52,498 bases of DNA from Verrucomicrobiota bacterium (GTDB lineage Bacteria > Verrucomicrobiota > Verrucomicrobiia > Opitutales > Opitutaceae): the NCBI GenBank assembly GCA_018239675.1, contig JAFEGX010000001.1, positions 1 through 52,498 of the forward strand, in the 5' to 3' direction. How positions within the stretch are numbered: the stretch's first letter is position 1; each line of letters starts with the position of its first letter. Positions 34,381 through 42,468 of this stretch are shown one piece after another. The notes under the pieces were generated by a model, which was not told where the DNA came from, ran no database searches, and saw only the letters and a list, made by a program, of their open reading frames with translations. A program made the position numbers and the translations under genes.

Positions 34381-35262
34381 ATGGGTGCCACCCTGCGAGC
34401 CGAGGTCTTTCACGCCGTGCGCGCCCGGCTGGGCGAGGGCCCGGTGTGGCATGCCCGGCGGCGCACGTTCTGGTGGATCGACATTCTCGGACAGAGGTTC
34501 TTCGAGTCCGACCTGACCGGACACGCGCCGCGCGAGGTGGCGTGCGCCCAAATGATTGGCGCCGTCGTGCCCGCCCGGGGCGGCGGGCTGGTGGCGGCGC
34601 TGCGCGACGGCATCCACGCGGTCGATCCCGACAGCGGGGCCACGCGTCGGATCGCGGAGGCGCCCGGGCACGACCCGCGGGAATTTCGCTTCAACGACGG
34701 CAAGGTCGACCCCCGCGGCCGCTTCTGGGCCGGGACGCTGGCGCTCGACGACCGCCCGGGCCAGTCGCGACTCTACCGGTTTGACGCGGACGGCAGCGCG
34801 CACGTGATGCGCGAGGGTGTGAGCATCTCGAACGGCCTGGCGTGGACCAAGGACACGCGGACGCTCTACTACGTGGATTCGCCGACGCGGATCGTGCAGG
34901 CCTTCGACTGCGACATCGAGCGCGGGACGATCGGCCCGCCGCGGGTGGCCATCCGGCTGGGCGACGCCGATGGCTGGCCGGACGGCTGCTGCCTCGACGA
35001 GGAGGACTGTTTGTGGCTCGCGCACTGGGGCGCCGGGAAGGTCACCCGCTGGGAGCCGCGGACAGCGCGCCTGCTGCAGACCGTGACGATTCCCGCGGCC
35101 AACGCCACGTCGTGCGCGTTCGGCGGTCTAGGGCTCGACCAGCTCTACATCACGTCGGCGGTGGACGAGGCCCGGGCCGCGGTTGAGCCCGAGGCGGGTT
35201 ACCTTTTCCGAGTCGATCCCGGCGTGCGCGGTCCCATGCTGCCGGATTTCGCGGGCGCCTGA
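34381..35262 (+). CDS. SMP-30/gluconolactonase-family lactonase
   Basis: 293 residues forming the six-bladed SMP-30 propeller. Metal ligands expected for the family are present: Glu19 in LGEGPVW, Asn105 in FRFNDGKVD, Asn151 in ISNGLAW and Asp201 in DGWPDGCC. The expected reaction is opening of an aldonolactone to the free acid. It has no signal peptide, so it is cytoplasmic. It lies between the FAH hydrolase and a DHDPS-type lyase, matching a lactone, acid, keto-acid sequence of steps. Confidence 0.9.
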   Translation: MGATLRAEVFHAVRARLGEGPVWHARRRTFWWIDILGQRFFESDLTGHAPREVACAQMIGAVVPARGGGLVAALRDGIHAVDPDSGATRRIAEAPGHDPREFRFNDGKVDPRGRFWAGTLALDDRPGQSRLYRFDADGSAHVMREGVSISNGLAWTKDTRTLYYVDSPTRIVQAFDCDIERGTIGPPRVAIRLGDADGWPDGCCLDEEDCLWLAHWGAGKVTRWEPRTARLLQTVTIPAANATSCAFGGLGLDQLYITSAVDEARAAVEPEAGYLFRVDPGVRGPMLPDFAGA

Positions 35263-35287
35263 ACCCGGCGCCCCGTCCTGAACTTCC

Positions 35288-36232
35288 ATGAGTCCGATTC
35301 CCATCACCGGCGGTGTCTGGTCTGCCACCCCAACCCCCTTGACTGCGGATCACCGCATCGACCTTCCTTCGGTCCGGCGTCTCGTCGACCACCATGTGGC
35401 GATGGGCGTCACCGGCCTCATGCTCGCCGGCACCTGCGGCGAGGGGCCGTGGCTGCCCGACCAGGAGCGCGAGACCCTGGTGCGGGCGGTGGCGGAGGCG
35501 GCGCGCGGGCGGCTGCGGGTTGCCCTCCAGATCACGGACAACTCCGCCGCGCGGACCCTGGTCAACGCCGAGCGGGCGGCGGCCTGGGGTGCCGAGATCG
35601 TGGTGGTGGCGCAGCCGTTCTTCTTTCTGAACGCGACCCCCGAGCGCCTGCTTGGCTTCTACCGGGAGATCGCCCGGCGGAGCCCGCTGCCGGTCGGATT
35701 CTATGACCGGGGCAAGAACAGCCCCTACGTGATCGGCGAGGCCCAGCTGGCGGAGCTCCTGGAGGAGCCGAATCTCGCGATGGTCAAGGACAGCTCGATG
35801 ATGCCCACCCACCGCGACGTGTTCCTCGCGGCGCGCCGGCGGCGTCCCGGGCTGGTCGTGCTCGACGGCGACGAGTTCGACACGATCAGCTACCTCGAGG
35901 CCGGCTACGACGGCCTGCTGCTCGGCGGCGGCATCTTCAACGCGCGGCTGGCGCAGGGTATCATCCGGGCGGTGCGGTCCGGCGACCTCGCGGAGGCACG
36001 CCGCCTGCAGGCGCGCATGAACGACCTGATGTACCGCGTGTATGGCGGGCCCAAGATCGAGTGCTGGATGACGGGGCTGAAGGAACTGCTCGTGCGGATG
36101 GGCCTGTTCTCGACCAACACCAACTTCCTCGACTATCCGCTGACTCCCGCCTGCCGGAAGGAAATCACCGAGGCGGTGAGCGGCGCGGACGGTCTCGGCT
36201 ACCGGGCGGACCTGCTGGGCCCGTCGGCGTGA
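35288..36232 (+). CDS. DHDPS/NanA-family lyase or dehydratase
   Basis: 314 residues. Unlike the copy at 8746 it has the complete catalytic set: substrate loop GTCGEG (48-53), Tyr139 in GFYDRG and the Schiff-base Lys167 in AMVKDSS. The family includes DHDPS, N-acetylneuraminate lyase, 2-keto-3-deoxygluconate aldolase and keto-deoxy sugar-acid dehydratases. The operon context (lactonase, FAH hydrolase) favours an aldolase or dehydratase for a 2-keto-3-deoxy acid. It is followed after four bases by the first of the two Cys-rich proteins. Confidence 0.88.
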   Translation: MSPIPITGGVWSATPTPLTADHRIDLPSVRRLVDHHVAMGVTGLMLAGTCGEGPWLPDQERETLVRAVAEAARGRLRVALQITDNSAARTLVNAERAAAWGAEIVVVAQPFFFLNATPERLLGFYREIARRSPLPVGFYDRGKNSPYVIGEAQLAELLEEPNLAMVKDSSMMPTHRDVFLAARRRRPGLVVLDGDEFDTISYLEAGYDGLLLGGGIFNARLAQGIIRAVRSGDLAEARRLQARMNDLMYRVYGGPKIECWMTGLKELLVRMGLFSTNTNFLDYPLTPACRKEITEAVSGADGLGYRADLLGPSA

Positions 36233-36236
36233 CGCC

Positions 36237-36737
36237 ATGAACTCACCCCTGCCTTACGTCGACACCAAGCCCCAGGGCTCGGCGGATTTCTATTACGCGG
36301 TCAACGCGACCTTCCGCTTCATCCTGCAGCGCCTCGGGCGCGACGCCTGGCGCAGCTACCTCGAGGAGATGGGCCGGGGCTATTTCGCCAAGGTCAACGA
36401 GCAGTGGAGCCGCGGCGGGCTGCCGGCGGTGGCGGAATACTGGCGGGCGTTCTTTGCCGCCGAGCCGGGCGCCGACGTCGAGGTCCGGCAGCTCGCGGAC
36501 CGCGTTGAGCTCGAGGTCCGCACCTGCCCGGCCATCGCCCATCTCCGGGCCGGCGGACGCGAGATCGTGAAGGAGTACTGCCAGCACTGCTACCTCCTCG
36601 GCTCGGCCCGGGCGCAGGCGGCGGGCCTCACCATGCGGCTGCAGGGCGGCGACGGGAGCTGCCGTCATACCTATGCGACCGCGGCCGCGCGGCTCGCGCC
36701 GCAGGACCCCGCGCAGATCAAGGAGGTGCGGTCGTGA
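36237..36737 (+). CDS. Small Cys-rich protein, resembles ATC-hydrolase-like family (copy 1)
   Basis: 166 residues, no signal peptide or membrane segment. I cannot assign it firmly. Cysteines and histidines are patterned: Cys97 (TCPAI), then YCQHC (Cys115, His117, Cys118), then GSCRH (Cys142, His144). The layout C-x17-C-x-H-C-x23-C recurs in the next gene, so the two are paralogues. The late YCxxC...GDxxC arrangement resembles my memory of L-2-amino-thiazoline-4-carboxylate hydrolase-like proteins; this is low-confidence. The Cys/His set could bind a metal or provide a nucleophile. It overlaps the next gene by GTGA, pointing to a hetero-oligomer. Confidence 0.7.
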   Translation: MNSPLPYVDTKPQGSADFYYAVNATFRFILQRLGRDAWRSYLEEMGRGYFAKVNEQWSRGGLPAVAEYWRAFFAAEPGADVEVRQLADRVELEVRTCPAIAHLRAGGREIVKEYCQHCYLLGSARAQAAGLTMRLQGGDGSCRHTYATAAARLAPQDPAQIKEVRS

Positions 36738-37300
36738 TCGGGTGCTATGACTTCTGCGGCCACTACGAGTGGAGCTTCGGCTGGTTCGAGCGCGTCGGCG
36801 GCCACGCCCTGGTGCGCGAGTACTGGAACGAGGCGATCAACCACGACAGCCAGCGGCACGCGCGCGACCTCATCCGGCGGGAGGGCATTCCCGGCATGCT
36901 GAAGTACTGGGGTCACACGCTGACCGAGGAGTCGCCAAGCCTGGGCTTCAACATCTCCCACGGGCCCGACGTGTTCCGGATCGACTTCCACGACTGCCCG
37001 TCACGCGGCTTCCTGCTGCGCAACGGCCTGAGGAACTACCGGGATTACTGCGACCATTGCATGGGCTGGACCGGCCCGATGCTGGCGGAGGCCGGCTTCG
37101 TCGTGGACCATGAGCACAACCACCAGGGTCAGTGCTGGTGGGAGATGCGCCCGAAGTCTGCCACCGGCCCCCACGCGCCGGTGGGTGCCGTCGCCGGCGC
37201 GAAGGACGTCCGGCTGCGGCCCGAGTGGCCCAAGGATCCGCGGCAGCTCGACCGCTACACGAAGGCGTCCGATCCGGACGCGAAGATGCCGGCTTCCTGA
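36734..37300 (+). CDS. Small Cys-rich protein, paralogue of the preceding gene (copy 2)
   Basis: 188 residues from GTG 36734, with a strong AGGAGG (36721-36726) 7 bases upstream, the clearest Shine-Dalgarno in the window; the start overlaps the preceding TGA. It repeats the Cys pattern of its neighbour: Cys88 (DCPS), YCDHC (Cys106, His108, Cys109) and GQCWW (Cys134), i.e. C-x17-C-x-H-C-x24-C. The N-terminus has extra CYDFCGHYEW (4-13), and the last about 45 residues are a charged tail absent from copy 1. Function unknown; a two-subunit hydrolase or metal protein is a guess. Confidence 0.7.
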   Translation: MIGCYDFCGHYEWSFGWFERVGGHALVREYWNEAINHDSQRHARDLIRREGIPGMLKYWGHTLTEESPSLGFNISHGPDVFRIDFHDCPSRGFLLRNGLRNYRDYCDHCMGWTGPMLAEAGFVVDHEHNHQGQCWWEMRPKSATGPHAPVGAVAGAKDVRLRPEWPKDPRQLDRYTKASDPDAKMPAS

Positions 37301-37314
37301 CCCGGCGCGCCGCC

Positions 37315-38142
37315 ATGCCGTCCCGCCCGCGTGAACTCTGGCTGTTCGCCACGCTGTGGTCGCTCCGGCAATATCCGACCGCGGCCGCCGAGTGGAGCTG
37401 GGCGCGGAAGTTCGCGGCGATCCGGCGGGCGGGTTTCGACGGGGTCTTCGCCCCGCCGCTGCCCGTGCTCGCCGACCGGGGCCGGCTGCGGTACCTTGCG
37501 GTCACGAGCCTCGGGGTGGGCGACTCGGGCGAGGAGGCGTTCCGCTCGGCCCGGGCGCTGGGGGCGGTGGCGATGGATGTGCAGCTGGGCGACTACGACA
37601 CGCCGCCGGCGGCCGCCGGGGCTCTCGCCCGGCGGATCGCGGCGACCGCGCGCCGGCACCGGCTGCCTTTCGCAATCGAGACCCACCGCGACACTTTCAC
37701 GGAAACACCGGAGGCGACGCTGGCGCTGGCGCGGGGCTACCGGCGCCGCACCGGAAAGACGCTCCCGCTGTGCCTCGACCACTCGCATTTCGCGGTCGTG
37801 CGCCACCTGCCGCCCGGCCAGCTCTGGCCCCGCCTGAAGGAACCCGCGGAACTGCTGCGCGCCGCACGGCAGTTCCACCTGCGGCCGTTCAACGGCCACC
37901 ATTGCCAGCTGCCCGCCCTGACCCCGAAGGGCGGCCGCACGCCGGAATACCGCGACTGGCTCGCCTACGCCGAGGGCCTGCTGGCCCATGAACGCGCCCG
38001 CCGCACCGCGGCGCCGCTGCTGGTGGTGGTCGAGCTGGGTCACGCGGCCCCGGCCTACGGCCTGAGCTGCTTCCCGGACACGTGGCGCGACGCCGTGGCG
38101 GTCGCCCGCGACCTGCGCCGAATTTGGCGTCGACTCTCATGA
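37315..38142 (+). CDS. Sugar phosphate isomerase/epimerase-like TIM-barrel protein
   Basis: 275 residues from ATG 37315; the longer open frame runs back into the previous gene. The pattern is that of xylose-isomerase-like/AP-endonuclease 2 barrels with a metal site made by Glu122 (AIETHRDT), Asp155 (CLDHSHFA), a His around 188-196 (FHLRPFNGHHC) and Glu240 (VVVELG). Such proteins isomerise, epimerise or dehydrate sugars. Divergent members are common in Opitutaceae catabolic clusters. It overlaps the AKR gene by ATGA. Confidence 0.8.
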   Translation: MPSRPRELWLFATLWSLRQYPTAAAEWSWARKFAAIRRAGFDGVFAPPLPVLADRGRLRYLAVTSLGVGDSGEEAFRSARALGAVAMDVQLGDYDTPPAAAGALARRIAATARRHRLPFAIETHRDTFTETPEATLALARGYRRRTGKTLPLCLDHSHFAVVRHLPPGQLWPRLKEPAELLRAARQFHLRPFNGHHCQLPALTPKGGRTPEYRDWLAYAEGLLAHERARRTAAPLLVVVELGHAAPAYGLSCFPDTWRDAVAVARDLRRIWRRLS

Positions 38143-39026
38143 ATTCCCTCATTGCTGGAAAACCGGTGGGCGGCATAAGCCTCGGCTGCGCCACGTTCGG
38201 CCGCGAGATTGACGAGGCGGCGTCGCGTGAACTGATGGATTATGCGCTGGGGCGCGGCGTGACGCTTTTCGACACCGCGGCCGCCTACGGCGCGGGCGAA
38301 TCCGAGCGGATCGTGGGACGATGGCTGGCCGATCGCCGGCCGGAACGGCTGGTGGTCGCGACCAAGCTCCTGCCGCCATACGATCCGGCCAAGCTCGAGG
38401 GACAGTTCGCCGAGAGCCTGCGGCGCCTCGGCCTTGAGTCGGTCGACCTGCTGTATCTCCACCACTGGCACGCCACGGCGGAACTGCCGGGCACCCTCCA
38501 GGTGCTCGACCAGCTGGTCCGCACGGGCCGGGTCCGCGCGCTGGGCGCGAGCAATTTTTCCGCGGCCCAGCTCGACTCGGCGCTCTCGCACCAGGACCGG
38601 CTGGGCCTGGCGCGCTTCGCGGTGGTCCAGAACAACCACAACTTCGCGGTCAGCGACCTGACGCCCGAGTTTCTCGCGCTGTGCGCGATCCACCGGATCA
38701 CCGTGGTCACGTACAGCCCGCTGGGGGCCGGGTTCCTCACGGGCAAGCACCGCGCCGGCGTGCAGGCGGGCTCGCGCTTCGCCCTCGTGCCGGGGCACCA
38801 GGACATTTACTTCCAGGAAGCTCCCCGGCGGCGTCTGGCGGAACTGGAGGCAATTGCCGCGCGACATCACCGCGGCCTGGCCGAGCTCGCGCTGGCCTGG
38901 GCCCTGCGGACTCCCGGCGTGGACACCGTGCTGATCGGCGGGCGCGGACGAGCGCATCTGGACCAGGCCTTCGCGGCGCAGGCCTGGCGCGACCCGAAGG
39001 TGCTGGCCGACCTGGGCCGATCCTGA
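38139..39026 (+). CDS. Aldo/keto reductase
   Basis: 295 residues from ATG 38139 (ATGA overlap with the preceding stop). The catalytic tetrad is complete: Asp45 and Tyr50 in FDTAAAYGAGESE, Lys76 in VVATKL and His108 in LLYLHHWH; the C-terminal segment AWALRTPGVDTVLIGGR binds NADP. It is of the sugar (D-threo-aldose dehydrogenase-like) branch by style. In the operon it may carry out the first oxidation of an aldose to lactone, ahead of the SMP-30 lactonase, or reduce an aldehyde product. Confidence 0.9.
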   Translation: MNSLIAGKPVGGISLGCATFGREIDEAASRELMDYALGRGVTLFDTAAAYGAGESERIVGRWLADRRPERLVVATKLLPPYDPAKLEGQFAESLRRLGLESVDLLYLHHWHATAELPGTLQVLDQLVRTGRVRALGASNFSAAQLDSALSHQDRLGLARFAVVQNNHNFAVSDLTPEFLALCAIHRITVVTYSPLGAGFLTGKHRAGVQAGSRFALVPGHQDIYFQEAPRRRLAELEAIAARHHRGLAELALAWALRTPGVDTVLIGGRGRAHLDQAFAAQAWRDPKVLADLGRS

Positions 39027-39029
39027 GCC

Positions 39030-40148
39030 ATGCCGCGCCGCGGACCGAATCGCGCAGCTGCGCCGCCGGCCGGCCTACCGCCGGCGGGCGATCCCGGGGC
39101 GCGCCCGTGGTGGCGCTCGAAGGGCGGGCAGCTTACGGAATACCTGCGGCGGGCGATCCGCGACGGCCAGCTGGCCGAGCCGCTGCCCGGCATGCGGCGC
39201 TGGTGCCAGCAGCTGGGCGTCGGCCGCCGCACGCTGGCGTCCGCGGTGCGTGAACTGCACCGCGAGGGCTGGCTGGTGGTGCACCGGCGGGGCGTCCGCG
39301 TGGCGCGGGGCCGGGCCGGCGCGGAAGCGGGGCCGCGGCAGGGGCCGCGGGTCGTCCGTCTCCTGCTGCACGGCGCCTACGGGCCGACGATCCACGGATA
39401 CCTGGAGACGATCAGCTCGCTGCAGGAACAGCTGCGCGTGCGCGGGCTGGAATTCCAGTGGGAGCTGTGCCCGCCGGCCCGCCTGCGCGAGATTGCGCGG
39501 AAGCCGGTGGCCGCGCCGGAGGTCCTGGTGCTGGCTTCGGTGCCGCCGGCGTACCAGCGGCTGATCGCCGCCGCTGGACGGCCGGCGATCGTGCTGGGCG
39601 AGGTCGGGCCGGGCATCCGCCTGCCGTTCGTGAATGTCGACCAGCCGTCCGCCGTGCGGCATGCGACCTTTCGGCTGCTCCAGCGGGGATGCCGCGAGAT
39701 CGTGCTGCTGCACGTCCACGCGGACGCCGCGGGACTGCGCAGCGCCCGCGCCGCGCTGGCCGCCGCGTGCGGCGCGTGGCGGCCGGCCCGCGTGACCCCG
39801 CGCGCCGTGCCGGTGGCGCTGGCGCCGGGCCCGCTGCGCGCGACGGTCCGCCGGCTGGCGGCCGGCGTCCGGGGCCGCACCGGGTTCATTGTCCTGGCGC
39901 CGGTGCCGGTGGGCCTGGTCGTGACCGCACTGTGGCGCGCTGGCGTCGCCGTGCCCGCGCAGGCGGAGGTGGTGGCCCTGCTGCACTCGCCCGAGGCGGT
40001 GAAGCTCGAGCCGCCGCCGGCCCATTATCCGTCGCCGGTGCGGCAGCTCGTGCGGCACCTGACGGAGGCGGCGGTGCGATATTTCGACACGGGCCGCCTG
40101 CCGGCCATGGCCAAGACGCTGCCGACCGAGCTCAGCGGCGGCGACTGA
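39030..40148 (+). CDS. GntR-type HTH regulator with LacI/periplasmic-binding-like sensor domain
   Basis: 372 residues. A Pro/Arg-rich N-terminal about 28 residues is followed by a winged helix (about 34-92): LTEYLRRAIRDGQLAEPLPGMRRWCQQLGVGRRTLASAVRELHREGWLVV, close to GntR but fused to a type I periplasmic-binding fold (about 110-372) with SVPPAYQRLIAA, FVNVDQPSAVRHATFRLL and GCREIVLLHV. Such proteins act as LacI-like sugar sensors. It ends the IclR-headed operon, three bases after the AKR gene, so two regulators bracket the pathway. It does not resemble the FadR-type GntR at 51491. Confidence 0.85.
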   Translation: MPRRGPNRAAAPPAGLPPAGDPGARPWWRSKGGQLTEYLRRAIRDGQLAEPLPGMRRWCQQLGVGRRTLASAVRELHREGWLVVHRRGVRVARGRAGAEAGPRQGPRVVRLLLHGAYGPTIHGYLETISSLQEQLRVRGLEFQWELCPPARLREIARKPVAAPEVLVLASVPPAYQRLIAAAGRPAIVLGEVGPGIRLPFVNVDQPSAVRHATFRLLQRGCREIVLLHVHADAAGLRSARAALAAACGAWRPARVTPRAVPVALAPGPLRATVRRLAAGVRGRTGFIVLAPVPVGLVVTALWRAGVAVPAQAEVVALLHSPEAVKLEPPPAHYPSPVRQLVRHLTEAAVRYFDTGRLPAMAKTLPTELSGGD

Positions 40149-40157
40149 CGGCAGCGG

Positions 40158-40925
40158 TCAAGAGGTGACCGCGATGCCCCGCTTCTCGAGCTGCGACTTG
40201 AGGCTGGCCTTGTACCGCGCGAAGGCTTCCTCGTCGCGGACCGTGGAGGCGCCGAAGCAGAACGTCGCGATGGCGCGCCGGTGGCGGGCCGTGCGGTTGA
40301 CGTCGGTCCAGTGGATAGTGGCGCTGGAGTGGGCGACGGCGTCGCCGGGCTCGAGTTCGATCGGCACGCCGTCGACGGCCTTGGGATCGAAGTTGAGCAG
40401 CCCCTGGCTGAACCCGAGCACGCCGCTGGGAGCGTGGGGCAGGATGCCGAGCCGGTGGGAGCCGCGGGCGTACCAGAGGCAGCCGTTCTCGCGGTCGACC
40501 CGGTCGAGCGCGATCCAGAGCCCGCACGCGATGTTCGGCTTGCGGCACCAGTAGAAGCCGTCCTGGTGCGCCGGCGTCGCGTTGGTGTCGTACGGCAGCT
40601 TGTCAAACCACTCGAGGCCCTGCGGGCTGCACTTGTCCCGCATGAAGTGCTCGAGCAGCGGGACGTGGCTGCCCCGCTGGAGAAAGCGGTCAAACCACGG
40701 GTCGTGGCGGTTCAGCGACTGCATTTTCCGCAGGGTCTCGGGCTTGCTGTAGTCGTCGAAGAACGCCGCGTCCTTGGGCAGGGTCGGCACGACCTCGCGG
40801 ACGTAGCGGGCGAGCTGGTCCTGGAGTTCCTGGAACTCGGCGGCGGGGAAGAGGCCGCGCACCACCACGAAGCCGTCGGCCTCGTAGCGTTCGCGCAGGG
40901 CGTCGTGATCAAGTTTGGCGCACAT
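40158..40925 (-). CDS. Phytanoyl-CoA dioxygenase (PhyH)-family Fe(II)/2-oxoglutarate oxygenase
   Basis: 255 residues. Facial triad: His120-x-Asp122 in PAHQDGFYW and distal His199 in AVAHSSATIHW, with Arg in the following RTARHRRAI to hold 2-oxoglutarate. The N-terminus RYEADGFVVVRGLF is typical of the family. It converges on the IclR operon (10 bases apart) and lies downstream of the minus-strand nagA operon, separated from its last gene by 120 bases with a strong hairpin, so it may be expressed at a lower level or from its own promoter. Substrate unknown. Confidence 0.88.
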   Translation of the reverse strand: MCAKLDHDALRERYEADGFVVVRGLFPAAEFQELQDQLARYVREVVPTLPKDAAFFDDYSKPETLRKMQSLNRHDPWFDRFLQRGSHVPLLEHFMRDKCSPQGLEWFDKLPYDTNATPAHQDGFYWCRKPNIACGLWIALDRVDRENGCLWYARGSHRLGILPHAPSGVLGFSQGLLNFDPKAVDGVPIELEPGDAVAHSSATIHWTDVNRTARHRRAIATFCFGASTVRDEEAFARYKASLKSQLEKRGIAVTS

Positions 40926-41015
40926 GACGGAGGGGGTTGGAGGTTCAGGCGAGGCCCGCGGCGGGCGGGATTCGGCGCGACTCTGGCGGGGCGATCGGCG
41001 GATTCAAGGGGCGAG

Positions 41016-41040
41016 GCTTGGCTCCCTTGGGGAGCCAAGC
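41016..41040 (-). terminator. 11-bp perfect hairpin after the MFS gene
   Basis: GCTTGGCTCCC (41016-41026) and GGGAGCCAAGC (41030-41040) pair perfectly with a TTG loop, 5 bases past the MFS stop. There is no T-run on the minus strand after it, so it is either a terminator of weak type or an attenuator/mRNA 3'-end protector before the PhyH gene. The remaining 90 bases before PhyH show no other element. Confidence 0.6.
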
Positions 41041-41045
41041 GCCGG

Positions 41046-42422
41046 TCAGGGCTCCGGTTGGTCGGAGTGCTCGACCGGCCGCTCGATGAGGTTGATGAGG
41101 TTGCCGGCGCCCCGGAACGGCCGCAGCAGCCAGCCGCCCTGCAGCAGCGGGTAGGCCGGTCCGGTCTTTTCGGGGAGGCGGCGCACCAGCCAGAAGAGCG
41201 CGGCGGTGGTGAGCAGCAGCGACGCGAAGAACGCCTGGAACACCGGCACGTTCACGGGCTGCGCCTCGGACGGGCCCTTCATGAACAGGCCCCACAGCAC
41301 CGGCGAGCAGCCGCCGAGGAAGGTGATCACCGCGCCGTGGATCGACACCGGCAGCGCGCGGTCCTGCTCGGGCACGATCTTCGCGAGGTAGTTCAGATTC
41401 GCCGAGGTCCAGCAGCCCGACGCGGCGCCCTGCAGCGTGTAGAGCACCGCCAGCACGACCGGCGACTGCCCACCGCCCTGGAGGTAGTACAGCCAACCGG
41501 TCGCGATCAGCGCGAGCAGACCGTACGAGAGTCGGAAGAACGGCTTGGCCCCGTGGTGGTCCATGTGGGTCCGCATGAACAGATTCGCCGCGATCAGGCC
41601 GACATAGGTCAGCATGGTGAGCAGGAGGATGCTGGCCGCGTTGAGCCCGCCGGTTGCCTTCAGGTAATACGCGGCGAAGGGCGCGATCGGCGTAATCGTC
41701 ACGTAGAGCGGGATCGACAGCCAGAGGTACGTTCGGAAGAGGCTCGGCTCCGTGATGAGCCGCGGGGTCTCGGTCACGATCTTCTCGAGGCTGAGCATCC
41801 GCGGCCGCTCGACGTCGGCGAGCCGGTTCAGCTCGTGGTTCGCCATCCACGCCCCGAAGACGGCGACGAGGTATTGGACGAGGAAGGCCAGGTACACGGG
41901 CAGCACGAGGAACAGCCCGGCGTAGATGATGAGCGACCCCATGATCGCGATGCCCGAGAGCATCTGGTCGGTGGCCCAGTAGCGACCCCGGATCGCCGCC
42001 GGCACGAGCTGGTAGAGCCAGGTGGTGAGCGCGGCGGTGCCGACGGCGCGCGCGAGGCTGTAGACGAACATCGCGGTCACCATGGCGTTGATCATCCACG
42101 GCAGGGGTTGGCGCGGCGCGAGCACCGCCAGCCCGATGGGGACCACGAGGCACCAGGCGCGCGCGCTCCAGCCCGCGAGGGTCAGGCGCTTGAATCCCAG
42201 GTGCGGCAGAAAGGCCGTGGCCAGCACCTGCACCGGTGTCAGGAGAAAGGTCCACGAGAACACGAGGCCGACCTGGAACGCATCCGCGCCGAGCTGCTGC
42301 ATGAACAGCACCGTCGGAGTGCCGATGGCCACCTGCCAGTTCAGCGCGTTGTAGAACGAGAAGTGGAGCCCGTGGCGATGCGGGTAGAGCTCGGGATCAC
42401 GTTTCTTGGTCGGAAAGATCAT
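41046..42422 (-). CDS. MFS-type transporter
   Basis: 458 residues from ATG 42422; the longer frame upstream overlaps nagA and is Pro/Arg-rich noise. The start motif HRHGLHFSFYNALNWQVAIGTP is followed by about 12 hydrophobic segments (for example about 76-92, 98-118 and later pairs), with a cytoplasmic central loop around NHELNRLADVERPRMLSLEK. It lacks the standard GxxxDRxGRR loop, so it belongs to a divergent MFS branch. Encoded last in the operon with nagA and sugar dehydrogenases, it likely moves the pathway's sugar or product across the inner membrane. Confidence 0.82.
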   Translation of the reverse strand: MIFPTKKRDPELYPHRHGLHFSFYNALNWQVAIGTPTVLFMQQLGADAFQVGLVFSWTFLLTPVQVLATAFLPHLGFKRLTLAGWSARAWCLVVPIGLAVLAPRQPLPWMINAMVTAMFVYSLARAVGTAALTTWLYQLVPAAIRGRYWATDQMLSGIAIMGSLIIYAGLFLVLPVYLAFLVQYLVAVFGAWMANHELNRLADVERPRMLSLEKIVTETPRLITEPSLFRTYLWLSIPLYVTITPIAPFAAYYLKATGGLNAASILLLTMLTYVGLIAANLFMRTHMDHHGAKPFFRLSYGLLALIATGWLYYLQGGGQSPVVLAVLYTLQGAASGCWTSANLNYLAKIVPEQDRALPVSIHGAVITFLGGCSPVLWGLFMKGPSEAQPVNVPVFQAFFASLLLTTAALFWLVRRLPEKTGPAYPLLQGGWLLRPFRGAGNLINLIERPVEHSDQPEP

Positions 42423-42468
42423 CGGGCCGGGTGGCGCACGGAGACGGGCGGGCGGGGCGGGGCCGCCC

